Shown here in pieces: positions 28,332 to 36,584 of a stretch of DNA of 64,000 bases. This DNA comes from Corynebacterium urinipleomorphum (GTDB taxonomy: Bacteria > Actinomycetota > Actinomycetes > Mycobacteriales > Mycobacteriaceae), in the NCBI RefSeq assembly GCF_900155535.1, contig NZ_LT706962.1, positions 62,001-126,000 on the forward strand, in the 5' to 3' direction. The position numbers were made by a program, and so were the translations under genes. The notes beneath the pieces were generated by a model. It was given only the letters and a program-made list of their open reading frames with translations, did not search any database and was not told the origin of the DNA. Positions within the stretch are counted from its first letter, which is position 1, and each line of letters starts with the position of its first letter.

Positions 28332-28610
28332 CTAACGAGGCAGGGGATTAAAGACGGGGGAGGGCATCTGCTGGCCGATGATGCGCACTGCCCCGTATCC
28401 CAGCGCGCCGAGCGACGTAATGATCCCAGTAGCGGCTAGGACAAACGCGATGGTGTTCGTCGTGTCTGCAGCGATGGAGTCCTTGTCGGTGGAAGACAGC
28501 GCTCTCCAATCAATGGCATGGGCCGTGTCGGGGGATGCTGTGAGCGTCCCAGCCGCAAGGCAGAATGCGAGACCTACAGCTGGCAAACGACGTTTCCGGA
28601 CGAGGGGCAT
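28332..28610 (-). CDS. htaC: HtaC-like small membrane protein of the haemin-uptake locus
   Basis: The 92-residue protein has an N-terminal signal-like helix (about 8-28, LPAVGLAFCLAAGTLTASP) ending near AHA, and a second helix at about 54-76 (AFVLAATGIITSLGALGYGAV). I name it from position: C. diphtheriae has a small membrane protein gene, htaC, directly after htaB. Here it begins 12 bp after the htaB stop. ATG 28610 is preferred to the longer frame reaching 28646, which would overlap htaB. The function is unknown. Confidence 0.65.
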   Translation of the reverse strand: MPLVRKRRLPAVGLAFCLAAGTLTASPDTAHAIDWRALSSTDKDSIAADTTNTIAFVLAATGIITSLGALGYGAVRIIGQQMPSPVFNPLPR

Positions 28611-28621
28611 GGTCTTCACTC

Positions 28622-29479
28622 CTAGCGCGGCATGAAGTTCTGCCAAGCGAAGAACAGTCCGCCGCCGATGAGAGCGATGGCTGCGATCACGATTCCAATG
28701 ATGGAACCGGTGCTCAGGCTGCTTCCTGATTCAGTAGTCGGAGCCGGCTGCGTCGTAGTCGGGTCAGATGGCTTCGGTGCCGTCGTGGTCGCCGGGGATG
28801 TCGGTGCAGAATTCTGCTTGTCGCCGAACTTGAGGGTGTAGTTGAACGCATCCGCTTCCGGCTTGTACGTCTCGGAATAGGAGATCAAGGAATCAAAGCC
28901 GCCCTTGCCCAGCCTGCCTTCCTTGGTTTTTCCCGTGACTTCGGCTCCGGCAACCGGAGTAATGGGGTTCTCGAGCTCGTACACTGCAATCACGGCATCG
29001 TCAGCTTTCGGGACGGCGGCTTTCTTTCCTCCCGGGAGTTCGCCGTTCGCCTCGTAGTCTGCGGTGAACGTCACTTTCTTGCCGTCTACCTGAACCTTGA
29101 AGTCTTCGTAAGAGAGGTCCAGGCCCCAGCCACGGTTCGGGCCGAGACCCTTGTGTCCGTAGAACTGGATCTTTCCGTCGAGGTTGATTGTGCCGTTGCC
29201 CTGGGCGTCGAGCTTCGACTTAGCAGCGTTGACGGGAAGATCGAAGCCGGTGGTCTTGCCGGTGGCCGGCGTCTTTGTCGCACCGTCGGAGACATTGATC
29301 TCGCCTCGAGCGAAGCCCTGGACATAGTTCAGGAAGCTGCTCTTAAGGGGCCAGTTCACAGATCCGGACTGCACAACAGGTGCGGACTCCGCGGCGGTAG
29401 CTGCCAGCGGGGCGACGGTAAGAACGCTTGCAGCAAGAGCGGCGGCTGTAACTGGGGCGAGGGATGTGGAGAAGCGCAT
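28622..29479 (-). CDS. htaB: Haemin-binding surface protein HtaB
   Basis: The 285-residue exported protein has one HtaA-type CR domain. Order: signal peptide (about 1-30, ending ATAA), CR domain (about 38-210), a Thr/Pro/Ser-rich linker (SPATTTAPKPSDPTTTQPAP) and a C-terminal transmembrane anchor (about 258-280). The haem-ligand pair of CR domains is present as Tyr52 (SSFLNYVQG) and His109 (QFYGHKG). In corynebacteria HtaB accepts haemin from HtaA and hands it to HmuT. The frame allows ATG 29485, but GAAAGG would then abut the start; ATG 29479 gives 6-nt spacing. Two DtxR-like boxes lie upstream, so the htaBC pair probably has its own iron-regulated promoter. Confidence 0.92.
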   Translation of the reverse strand: MRFSTSLAPVTAAALAASVLTVAPLAATAAESAPVVQSGSVNWPLKSSFLNYVQGFARGEINVSDGATKTPATGKTTGFDLPVNAAKSKLDAQGNGTINLDGKIQFYGHKGLGPNRGWGLDLSYEDFKVQVDGKKVTFTADYEANGELPGGKKAAVPKADDAVIAVYELENPITPVAGAEVTGKTKEGRLGKGGFDSLISYSETYKPEADAFNYTLKFGDKQNSAPTSPATTTAPKPSDPTTTQPAPTTESGSSLSTGSIIGIVIAAIALIGGGLFFAWQNFMPR

Positions 29480-29517
29480 GGGCATCCTTTCAGAGAGTGC
29501 ACTTTTGCATATATAAA

Positions 29518-29566
29518 TAAGGTGTGCCTAACCTTGGTAGAACTATATAAGGTGTGCCTAACCTTA
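29518..29566. promoter_or_regulatory. Two tandem DtxR-like iron boxes upstream of htaB
   Basis: Two 19-bp elements, at 29518-29536 and 29548-29566, match TTAGGTTAGCCTAACCTAA at 14 and 15 of 19 positions. They are near-identical direct copies 30 bp apart (AAGGTGTGCCTAACCTT in both). The second copy overlaps the hmuV stop codon. An AT-rich TATATAT stretch (about 29508-29514) between the boxes and htaB could hold the -10 region. Iron-loaded DtxR would repress htaBC. Confidence 0.8.
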
Positions 29567-30385
29567 GCAAGGTTCTGGGGCGAATTTTTTGGAAAACAGG
29601 ACGGAGGTGTGTTCCTCGATGCGGTCGTCCCGCTCAGGGCGCACGTAAAGGCCAGATGGTGTGTGCTCAACGTTGATCGGCCATTGGTAAACCTCCGACA
29701 AAATCTCGGGGGAGTACACGTCGTGGACCGAACCTGCTGCGGCCACCTTGCCGCGGTTGAGGCACACCACCTTGTCGCAGTAAGTCGCCGCGGCCTGGAG
29801 GTCGTGGAGGACGACGATCACTGTCCGCCCGGCATCTGCGAGGCGGCGCACAGTTCCCATCGTGCTTTCCTGGAATCGGATGTCCATCGCGGCGGTGGGT
29901 TCGTCGAGAATGGCGATTGGGGTTTGTTGAGCCAGGATTCGCGCGAATGCGACGCGAGCGCGTTCGCCACCGGACAGAGTGGTTACATCGCGGTCCTCTA
30001 AATGGGCGACACCGGCGGTTGCGAGTGCTGCGTCGACGATCGTGCGGTCCATCTCCGGTGTGCTTTGCTTCGACCAGGGTGTGCGTCCCATTTCCACGAC
30101 ATCGCGGACCAGGAATGAGAAGGCCACTGAAACGTCTTGGAGCATCACCGAACGAGTTTGCGCGAGGAGGGTCGGCGGGGCCGATAACACGTCTATCCCA
30201 TTTAGGCTCACGCTTCCTGTGGTCGGGCGACTATCACCTGAGATCGCAGCCAGAAGCGTGGATTTCCCAGCTCCGTTCGGGCCGATCAGTGCGGTGACTT
30301 TTCCTGCGGGGGCGGCAAAAGAGACGTCGTCAAGAATGAGGTTCCCGTTCTTTACCACCGTGATTTTTGAAGCCTCTACAGTCAT
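29564..30385 (-). CDS. hmuV: Haemin ABC transporter ATPase HmuV
   Basis: The 273-residue ATPase powers haemin import through HmuU. Walker A is GPNGAGKST (about 35-43), the signature LSGGERAR (about 140) and Walker B IAILDEPTAAMD. ATG 30385 overlaps the hmuU stop as ATGA; the long open frame upstream to 30820 is only a shadow within hmuU. The C-terminal tail ends at a stop inside the second htaB iron box. Confidence 0.94.
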   Translation of the reverse strand: MTVEASKITVVKNGNLILDDVSFAAPAGKVTALIGPNGAGKSTLLAAISGDSRPTTGSVSLNGIDVLSAPPTLLAQTRSVMLQDVSVAFSFLVRDVVEMGRTPWSKQSTPEMDRTIVDAALATAGVAHLEDRDVTTLSGGERARVAFARILAQQTPIAILDEPTAAMDIRFQESTMGTVRRLADAGRTVIVVLHDLQAAATYCDKVVCLNRGKVAAAGSVHDVYSPEILSEVYQWPINVEHTPSGLYVRPERDDRIEEHTSVLFSKKFAPEPC

Positions 30386-31473
30386 GCGACCCTGCTCTTT
30401 CGGATCATTTGCCGCAACAGAATGAAGAACGTCGGGCCACCGAACAGCGCGGTGAAGATGCCAATGGGTAGGTCTGCGAACGGGATCAAAATGCGTGCGA
30501 ATATATCGGACGCTCCAATGAGGAGTGCGCCCCCTACGATCGAAGCGGGAATCAGGACTCGGTTCGACGGGCCAGCAACCGTACGGATGATATGTGGAAT
30601 CACCAAACCAACAAAGGCAATCAGGCCAGCGAAAGACACCGCCGCGGCTGTAAGCAAAGTGGACAGGAAAATGGCTGCGATTCTCACCTGTTGAACATTC
30701 AAGCCCACGTGTGACGCGGCAGTGTCGCCCAGCGCGAGAAGATCGAGTTTCCGGCCAAGCGTCAGCGCAACGAGAGCTGCTGCAGTGACAATCAGCGCGA
30801 CGATCCCTGTTTGCTCCCAATTCGCACCAGCGAGAGTGCCCATCTGCCAGAAAATGATCTGCTCACGGGCGGTCGTCGGTGCGAGAAACACGAGCAATGA
30901 GATTGCTGCACCTGCTATTGCGTTAGCGGCGATACCGACGAGAACAAGGTTGATAACCTGGACTTTTCCATCGGATCGTGACAGCTGGTAGACGACGATC
31001 GTAGTGGCTATACCTGCCGCGAACGCGCACACAGGAACGGACCAGGAGCCGAGTGCGCTGGTGCCGAAGACGATTGCAACGGCAGCGCCCACCCCCGCCC
31101 CACTCGTGACACCGATAATCGATGGTTCAGCGAGAGGGTTCGAGAACACCGCTTGCATGAGTGCCCCGCCTAGTCCAAGCGCGGCGCCGACAAAAAGACC
31201 GAGCACGAGACGCGGAAGACGGATTTGCCAGAGAACGGACGCATCGAGTTCCGTGGCGGACATCGGTCCGGCGGCGAGAATAGGCCAGAGATCGTCCAAC
31301 TCTAAGTCGTACTGGCCGACAATGACAGAGCAAATACATGTTATGGCGAGGAGCGTGAGCACGACCGCGAAGAGCACTCCGCGGCGGAACCGACGCTTTT
31401 GGAAGGTGTCTCGCTTACCGCTAGCTTGTGTCGAGTAGATTGCTTGATTCTTGGTGCTGGTGACAGCAATCAT
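30382..31473 (-). CDS. hmuU: Haemin ABC transporter permease HmuU
   Basis: The 363-residue FecCD-type permease has about ten predicted membrane helices after a basic N-terminal tail (KRDTFQKRRFRR). Family landmarks include LRLPRLVLGLFVGAALGLGGALMQAVFSNPLAEP and SIIGVTSGAGVGAAVA. It overlaps hmuT by 4 bp and hmuV by 4 bp, so the three are a tightly coupled unit. It would form the dimeric channel for haemin delivered by HmuT. Confidence 0.95.
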   Translation of the reverse strand: MIAVTSTKNQAIYSTQASGKRDTFQKRRFRRGVLFAVVLTLLAITCICSVIVGQYDLELDDLWPILAAGPMSATELDASVLWQIRLPRLVLGLFVGAALGLGGALMQAVFSNPLAEPSIIGVTSGAGVGAAVAIVFGTSALGSWSVPVCAFAAGIATTIVVYQLSRSDGKVQVINLVLVGIAANAIAGAAISLLVFLAPTTAREQIIFWQMGTLAGANWEQTGIVALIVTAAALVALTLGRKLDLLALGDTAASHVGLNVQQVRIAAIFLSTLLTAAAVSFAGLIAFVGLVIPHIIRTVAGPSNRVLIPASIVGGALLIGASDIFARILIPFADLPIGIFTALFGGPTFFILLRQMIRKSRVA

Positions 31474-32534
31474 TTCGCGTCCGTTTCGCCATATAGAGCG
31501 TGCGCAGCCCGCAGCAGCAATTCGGGTGTTTGGGGCCCGTAGGCTAGAGAATCACCGTCGGGGAGAGCGAGAACGCGGCTGTTCTGGCCTGCGGTTGTCT
31601 GTGCCACGCCCGGACGCTGAAGCAGACCCTGGATATCGCCGGTGGATTCAAGGCCCCCGTTCATCATGACGAAAAGCTCGGGGTTCACCTCGGCGAGCGC
31701 CTCTGGGCTCGCGGGAGAAGGAGCTCCAATGCCGTTCTCGGAGTTCACATCGATTCCACCCAGCGCGGAGATGAGGTCCTTAGTGTGGTTCTCATCTCCC
31801 AGAAGGTAGAAGACTCCACCCGTGCCACGGGCATAGAGGAACGACATTCTAAGCGGGTTCGAGGGAACGACTTCGGCGATGGCTTGCTGGGCGTCGGCTA
31901 GTTCCTTCTCAGTCCGATTTGCGAGCTCTTCGCCTGCTTTCGGTGCACCGACAACCGCTGCCAAGTCGCGGATGTCTTGGCCGATGGAGTCCATCTGGCG
32001 CTTCGGCTGCATCACCACCACGGTGATACCCGCATTGCGAATTTGGTCGATGGCCTCTTCTGGCCCGATCGAATGGTCGACAATGACCAAGCTCGGTTTG
32101 AGGTTGAGCACGGCTTCGGCGTTGAGAGTATGGCCGCCCTCCGTGACAACGGGGAGGTCCTTGAGGGATTCCTCGGCGGAGGAGACAGTGCGGCCGACGA
32201 TGCTGTCGGAGAAGCCGAGACCGCGAAGCGTTTTGGTGTACGTGCCATATAGATCGAGGGCAAGGATCCTGGAAGTGTCGGTTACGGACACCTCGTAGCC
32301 GTCAGCATCCGTGAGCTGAACAGGAAGTGATGGTTGCGGGTTGTTCGTCACTGGTTCCACTTCGCTCAACTGATCCACGCGGGCAACTCCGGTCCCCGCA
32401 TGAGGGTCAGAAGCGGACTCAAGGGAATCGACGAGCTGCTGAGTTTGAGACTGGGTTGGGTTATCCCAAGAGGCGCACCCTGAAGCCAGTAGTAGGGAGG
32501 TGGCCAGGATTACGCCGGTGAGAGTCTTTTTCAT
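31470..32534 (-). CDS. hmuT: Haemin-binding lipoprotein HmuT
   Basis: The 354-residue solute-binding lipoprotein carries a lipobox LASGC with the lipidated cysteine at residue 20. Two axial haem ligands known from C. diphtheriae HmuT (His136 and Tyr235) are matched by His135 in EGGHTLNAE and Tyr234 in SFLYARGTGG. The two-lobed substrate-binding fold of class III proteins is otherwise evident. An SD (AGAAAG) precedes the ATG. It lies 11 bp after htaA and overlaps hmuU, so htaA-hmuTUV is one operon. Confidence 0.95.
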   Translation of the reverse strand: MKKTLTGVILATSLLLASGCASWDNPTQSQTQQLVDSLESASDPHAGTGVARVDQLSEVEPVTNNPQPSLPVQLTDADGYEVSVTDTSRILALDLYGTYTKTLRGLGFSDSIVGRTVSSAEESLKDLPVVTEGGHTLNAEAVLNLKPSLVIVDHSIGPEEAIDQIRNAGITVVVMQPKRQMDSIGQDIRDLAAVVGAPKAGEELANRTEKELADAQQAIAEVVPSNPLRMSFLYARGTGGVFYLLGDENHTKDLISALGGIDVNSENGIGAPSPASPEALAEVNPELFVMMNGGLESTGDIQGLLQRPGVAQTTAGQNSRVLALPDGDSLAYGPQTPELLLRAAHALYGETDAK

Positions 32535-32545
32535 TGTCGAACTTT

Positions 32546-34450
32546 CTAATTCTTCAAAACGAAACGGGTGAGTACACCGCCGGAGGTGACAAAGGACGCG
32601 AGAATGAGCAGCATCTGGGCGATCGTGTTGTCGTCCCAGGAGAATCCATCTTCGCCGGCGGATTTGATTTGGAATTGACTCTCTCCAGCCCCCTTAGAAG
32701 TAGATGAGCTGTCAATGTCGTGCTGTTCATCCAGAACAGATCCGTTTGCCCCAGCATCAGTGCTTTCGGTCGTTGAAGCGGAGTCATTGCGCAGTGATGC
32801 GGCTTGATCGGCAGAGCCTCCTTGGCCGGTTGCTTCACCTGAATTGGAATTACCTTGGCCATCGGCGCAGTTCGGTGATCCCCCCAACTGCGCTACGAAC
32901 GAGATTGGGTCCAATGAGTCCCCGGCAGGATAGAACTGTCCGAATGCTTCCGCACCAGCTGCCGTCAGTGAAGTGTTTGCACGCCCTGAGACAGCGTTGT
33001 CCGAGATGTTGAGTTCGGAAAAGGAAAGATTAGCAATGGTCACGCGGCCGAAATCGTGGGGATTGCCTTTAGGGTCATTCGATTTCGTGTTGAGGATCAG
33101 CTGCCCGGTGTTGCCGGAGAACTGGACTTCCATGTTGGAGAAACGTGTGTCCAGAATGCCGTCATGCCCGGTGAAACGAATTGCTCCGGGGAAGAGGATT
33201 GAACCGGATTTGCTCTGCGTGTTGACAGATCCAGAGTTTCCGGACCACTGGAAGGCGTTGTTTGAATCGCCGACCCCGCTGAGTTCCCAGCCGCCTCTTG
33301 CAATGGATCCTTTGATGTAATTCCTGAACGACTGGCGTACGCCCCACGTTGCGTTGGCCTTCTGCACGCCACGTGCGGCGGAATCCGCACAGACGTTTCC
33401 TGGCCCGGATGCTTTGGCTGAAGCCGCGACTGTTGTTCCGCCCACCGGGGCTTTACTCGTGCTCATCGGTAGTATCGCAGGCGCTCCGCCGCCTCCTGGT
33501 GCCCCGCTGTCTGCCAACGGGCTGACGTCCGCCGCAGCGAATTGCTGGCCACCCTCGATCGGTGAAGGTCCCGGTGTAGCAGTCGAAGGTGTTGCTGACG
33601 CAGCGTCGCTTGCTTGCCGGTTGAAGAGCTTTTCTGCGTTGGTCAACACGTTGTCGGTGTTGACCATCAAACCGTTGACTTCGATCAAGGTGTCGTTGAT
33701 CGTTCCGACCAGAGCGGCGGGTCCTTCAGTGGCATTCGAACGGGTCTGGCCGCGATCGGTCGATGCGCTGATACCGGATTGTGAGGGTGCGGCACCTGCC
33801 TCATCACGGAGCTGAAGCTGGACATCTATCGGGTCCATTTCTGCTCCTGCCTCATAAAATGTCTTCCCGAAGACCTGCAGAGCTTGGGGGTCATTGTTAA
33901 GAGTTGAAGTGCCCTGCAATCTCACGGTGGCGGCAGAGAAATCCGGAGCGGCACTAAGGACGACGTTGGCGAGCCGGGTATCCTTCCAAACCTTCCTTGG
34001 GCCTTTGGTCTTGGTGTCTATGAATTCGTTTCCCTCGGCATCAACGATCACTTGAGCCCGCGACCCATTCACGAGGAGACGGATGTTGCTCAACGTCAGG
34101 TCCAAGATCCCGTCGTGGCCGTAGAAGTGGACTTTTCCGTCGAATTTGATCAGGCCCGAGTCCTTTGAGCTCATTCCTGACAGGGTTGCCGGGAAGGTGT
34201 ACTGGGTGTTGCCGTCGACTCGTCGGCCGTTGTACTCGATGTAGCCCTGGGCAATATTTCCGGTGATGTACTTCCGGAAGGACTGCTTTACACCCCACGT
34301 CAGTGTGCCGTTGTGGACCGCGCGGTGGGTTTGGCTGGTGCCGGCATCCTGCGCGTAGGAGATGGCGGGCAGAGCGAGCATGGGGGCGCCGGCGCCGAGA
34401 ACAGTGATCGATGCTACTGCGGCAAGCGCAGAGAACTTTCTTTTGAGCAT
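32546..34450 (-). CDS. htaA: Surface haemin receptor HtaA with two CR domains
   Basis: The 634-residue exported protein takes haemin from haemoproteins at the cell surface. Order: signal peptide (about 1-33, ending YAQ), CR1 (about 47-225), a long Ser/Pro/Gly-rich linker, CR2 (about 365-525), an acidic Ser/Thr-rich segment and a C-terminal transmembrane helix (about 612-631, ending FVLKN). Haem-ligand positions are kept in both domains: CR1 Tyr61 (SFRKYITGN) and His112 (HFYGHDG); CR2 Tyr in SFRNYIKGS and His in RFTGHDG. An AAAGGGA SD precedes the ATG. A DtxR-like box lies at 34508-34526, 58 bp upstream. The operon order htaA-hmuTUV-htaB-htaC is that of C. diphtheriae. Confidence 0.95.
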   Translation of the reverse strand: MLKRKFSALAAVASITVLGAGAPMLALPAISYAQDAGTSQTHRAVHNGTLTWGVKQSFRKYITGNIAQGYIEYNGRRVDGNTQYTFPATLSGMSSKDSGLIKFDGKVHFYGHDGILDLTLSNIRLLVNGSRAQVIVDAEGNEFIDTKTKGPRKVWKDTRLANVVLSAAPDFSAATVRLQGTSTLNNDPQALQVFGKTFYEAGAEMDPIDVQLQLRDEAGAAPSQSGISASTDRGQTRSNATEGPAALVGTINDTLIEVNGLMVNTDNVLTNAEKLFNRQASDAASATPSTATPGPSPIEGGQQFAAADVSPLADSGAPGGGGAPAILPMSTSKAPVGGTTVAASAKASGPGNVCADSAARGVQKANATWGVRQSFRNYIKGSIARGGWELSGVGDSNNAFQWSGNSGSVNTQSKSGSILFPGAIRFTGHDGILDTRFSNMEVQFSGNTGQLILNTKSNDPKGNPHDFGRVTIANLSFSELNISDNAVSGRANTSLTAAGAEAFGQFYPAGDSLDPISFVAQLGGSPNCADGQGNSNSGEATGQGGSADQAASLRNDSASTTESTDAGANGSVLDEQHDIDSSSTSKGAGESQFQIKSAGEDGFSWDDNTIAQMLLILASFVTSGGVLTRFVLKN

Positions 34451-34507
34451 TGGGATCCCTTTTTGTGCAGTGCTCGGGAGGGGAGCAGGATTTCAAACTT
34501 TAGCGTG

Positions 34508-34526
34508 TTAGGTTAGGCTAACTTAT
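34508..34526. promoter_or_regulatory. DtxR-like iron box between htaA and a divergent membrane gene
   Basis: TTAGGTTAGGCTAACTTAT matches the 19-bp DtxR consensus at 16 positions, the best match in the window. It sits 58 bp before the htaA ATG and 38 bp before the start of the divergent gene at 34564, so iron-loaded DtxR could repress both. Confidence 0.85.
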
Positions 34527-34563
34527 ATAGCAAACGAAGGTGAATGGAAGGTTGATAGGGCAG

Positions 34564-34971
34564 ATGGCTCACGATGATTCGACTCAAGTCATTAGCCGCG
34601 TGGCAGAGGGGCCGCGGGCGAAACTCGAAGGATGGGAGCGCGGGGCGATCACACTGGCTACTGCCGTTCTTGCTTTTGGGGGAGCGGCCGGCAACTCGCT
34701 GGTGGCGCTAGTTGGGGCGGCGGGGCTCCTCGCTGTTGTGGTGGTGATGACGCAGATGCCGGCTCGTAAGGCCCGGAAGTTACAGGGTGGGGGCCGAGAA
34801 TTCCGTACCGGACCGGCTGTCGTTTTCGGTGTGGCGTGGGGTCTTGTGATGGCCGCGGTCGGAGCAATCCTGTTTCTTTTTCCGAACGGCTACGCCATGA
34901 CCGGAGGGATGCTCGCGGCGGGAGTGAGCGCGGTGATCATGGTGATCGCGCTGGCGATTGTCGATAAGTGA
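34564..34971 (+). CDS. Small membrane protein divergent from htaA, function unknown
   Basis: The 135-residue protein has four predicted hydrophobic segments (about 25-42, 44-60, 82-106 and 110-133) after a hydrophilic N-terminus, with a basic loop (ARKARKLQGGGR) between the second and third. A GTG at 34540 is in frame, but ATG 34564 has an AGGG about 6 nt upstream and is preferred. The gene shares the best DtxR-like box with htaA and ends 4 bp from the hmuO stop, so it sits inside the haem locus. I do not recognise a family; a haem- or iron-linked role is inference from position. Confidence 0.7.
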   Translation: MAHDDSTQVISRVAEGPRAKLEGWERGAITLATAVLAFGGAAGNSLVALVGAAGLLAVVVVMTQMPARKARKLQGGGREFRTGPAVVFGVAWGLVMAAVGAILFLFPNGYAMTGGMLAAGVSAVIMVIALAIVDK

Positions 34972-34975
34972 AGTG

Positions 34976-35626
34976 CTAGCCCGCGAGTTCAATGAACACC
35001 CTGCTGTTAAGGGTGAACGCCTGCCTAGCGTTGGAGAGCAGTGAGGCGCGTTCCACCTCATCGAACGGCAGGGAATCGAGCGTGTCCTTGTACTGCTTCC
35101 GGTACGGCGGAATCTTCCCGATGGCCGAGAAGTCGTAGAAATTCAACTCGTCGGCGGTGAAACCGTAGTGTCCAGCTAGCACTCGGGCGATGACTTGGCC
35201 GCCTGCGATGTCTCCGAGGTAGCGCACATAGTGGTGTGCGATTAGGGCGGGGGCATCCGCGTCGGGAATGTGCTCCAGTGTTGCGACGTACTGGCGAGTA
35301 GCGGGAAGCGGGCTGATTTGTTCTCGCCAGTCAGGTCCGATCATTGCCGCAAGGTCGCGCCCGAGGGCGGGGACCCGCTCTAATCGCGGGTCGGCGATCC
35401 GCGATGTCGTGACGCCTTCGGGGTCGGCGGAGCAGCCGCGTCGGGCCGCTTGCTCGAGGGCGGTGTAGATAAAGTAGTACTGCGCGGTCAGATTGACGGC
35501 GTCCTGCCGGGTGAGGTTGCCGCTGCCCAATGCTGACATGAATGAGGTGTTTTCAGCCTGGGAGTGAGCGGTGGCTGTGCCGTCGCGGAGGAGCGTGGAA
35601 ATGGGGGTGGCGGTGACAATCGTCAT
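34976..35626 (-). CDS. hmuO: Heme oxygenase
   Basis: The 216-residue enzyme opens haem to biliverdin, CO and iron. The proximal haem ligand is His21 in TATAHSQAENTSFM, equivalent to His20 of C. diphtheriae HmuO. The distal helix glycines are in YLGDIAGGQ (Gly138, Gly142). Conserved RxxxFxYYxLL-like elements (AQYYFIYTALEQA) are present. An SD (GGAGG) lies before the ATG at 35626. Two DtxR-like boxes upstream indicate iron control; C. diphtheriae hmuO is also haem-activated by ChrSA/HrrSA, which cannot be checked here. Confidence 0.95.
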   Translation of the reverse strand: MTIVTATPISTLLRDGTATAHSQAENTSFMSALGSGNLTRQDAVNLTAQYYFIYTALEQAARRGCSADPEGVTTSRIADPRLERVPALGRDLAAMIGPDWREQISPLPATRQYVATLEHIPDADAPALIAHHYVRYLGDIAGGQVIARVLAGHYGFTADELNFYDFSAIGKIPPYRKQYKDTLDSLPFDEVERASLLSNARQAFTLNSRVFIELAG

Positions 35627-35644
35627 CGGGAGCCTCCTGTGAAC

Positions 35645-35688
35645 TAAGGTTAGGGATACCTAAAATAGATACAGTAAGGCTAACCTAA
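35645..35688. promoter_or_regulatory. Two DtxR-like boxes in the hmuO promoter region
   Basis: TAAGGTTAGGGATACCTAA (35645-35663) and TACAGTAAGGCTAACCTAA (35670-35688) each match the 19-bp DtxR consensus at 14 positions. Their starts are 25 bp apart. Both lie within 65 bp upstream of hmuO. The flanking 35689-35758 region, before the HAD gene's end, holds only a trivial 8-codon frame (35707) and nothing else I can support. Confidence 0.7.
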
Positions 35689-35758
35689 TTTACAAGAGGT
35701 GAACGCATGGCGATGGGAATTAGCAAACGTTAGTATGACTTAATTCGGGTAGCGGGCC

Positions 35759-36550
35759 CTACAGCCAACTCTCGATCATCTTGATCGCTCCGTGGTCCGC
35801 GTTAGATTCAGCCACGATGTCCGCGATCGCCTTGAGTTTCTCGTGCCCGTTCTCCATGGCCACGGCGGTGCCGGCGGTCTCGAGCATCTCGTAGTCGTTC
35901 AGGTAATCGCCGATAGCGGCGGTGTCGGCGATGTCGACATCGAGAATCTCCGCAAGTGCTTTGAGTGCGTGGCCCTTATTGGTTTCCGGCGACATGATGT
36001 CCACCCAGTGCTCGCCACTGACGGCAATGTTCTGGTCTGACGCAGCCCGGGCGATGGGGAGGCCGTCTTTCTCCGCGTCTGTCTCCACGAAGAGAGAGAC
36101 CTTGATGGTGGGATCGTCGGAATGTTCCGCGGCTTCGAGCAGAGAGGGGACGGGCCGCTGCGAGTGGTAGTACTTCGAGGTTTCGCGGGCGATGTTCTCC
36201 GGCATGTCTTCTAGCACAAGCGCGTATTCGGGTTTGCACACCACCGGGTAGACAGGCGCGTCGGCGGCGGCGCGGAGAACGCTCGTCACAGCATTTTCGT
36301 CCATCGGCTTGGTGGACACGATGTCGCCGTCGTGCCACACCGCTCCGCCGTTCTCGGCGATGAAGGTCTGGATGCCGCGTCCATCGAACATGTCTTGCAG
36401 CGTGGCCAGCTGGCGGCCGGATGCCGGGGCGATCACCATGCCTTTGCTCTTCGCTTCCTCGAGCACGTCCCAGAACTCGTCGGGGATATTTCCCTCCGGA
36501 TCGACGAGGGTTCCGTCCATGTCGAGGGCGACGATTCGGGGGAAAGTCAT
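35759..36550 (-). CDS. Cof-type HAD-superfamily hydrolase
   Basis: The 263-residue protein has the four HAD motifs: DMDGTLVD (motif I, Asp10 nucleophile), APASGRQ (motif II), the lysine of motif III (NKGHALKAL) and GDYLNDYEML (motif IV). A C2-type cap lies in the middle (about 80-185). Cof-type phosphatases act on sugar phosphates or cofactors such as FMN or PLP; the substrate is not evident. It is divergent from the hydratase-like gene at 36585, from which it is separated by 34 bp. Confidence 0.88.
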   Translation of the reverse strand: MTFPRIVALDMDGTLVDPEGNIPDEFWDVLEEAKSKGMVIAPASGRQLATLQDMFDGRGIQTFIAENGGAVWHDGDIVSTKPMDENAVTSVLRAAADAPVYPVVCKPEYALVLEDMPENIARETSKYYHSQRPVPSLLEAAEHSDDPTIKVSLFVETDAEKDGLPIARAASDQNIAVSGEHWVDIMSPETNKGHALKALAEILDVDIADTAAIGDYLNDYEMLETAGTAVAMENGHEKLKAIADIVAESNADHGAIKMIESWL

Positions 36551-36584
36551 AGCAGTCCTTTACGTGCTGTGGAACACTGGCTTC

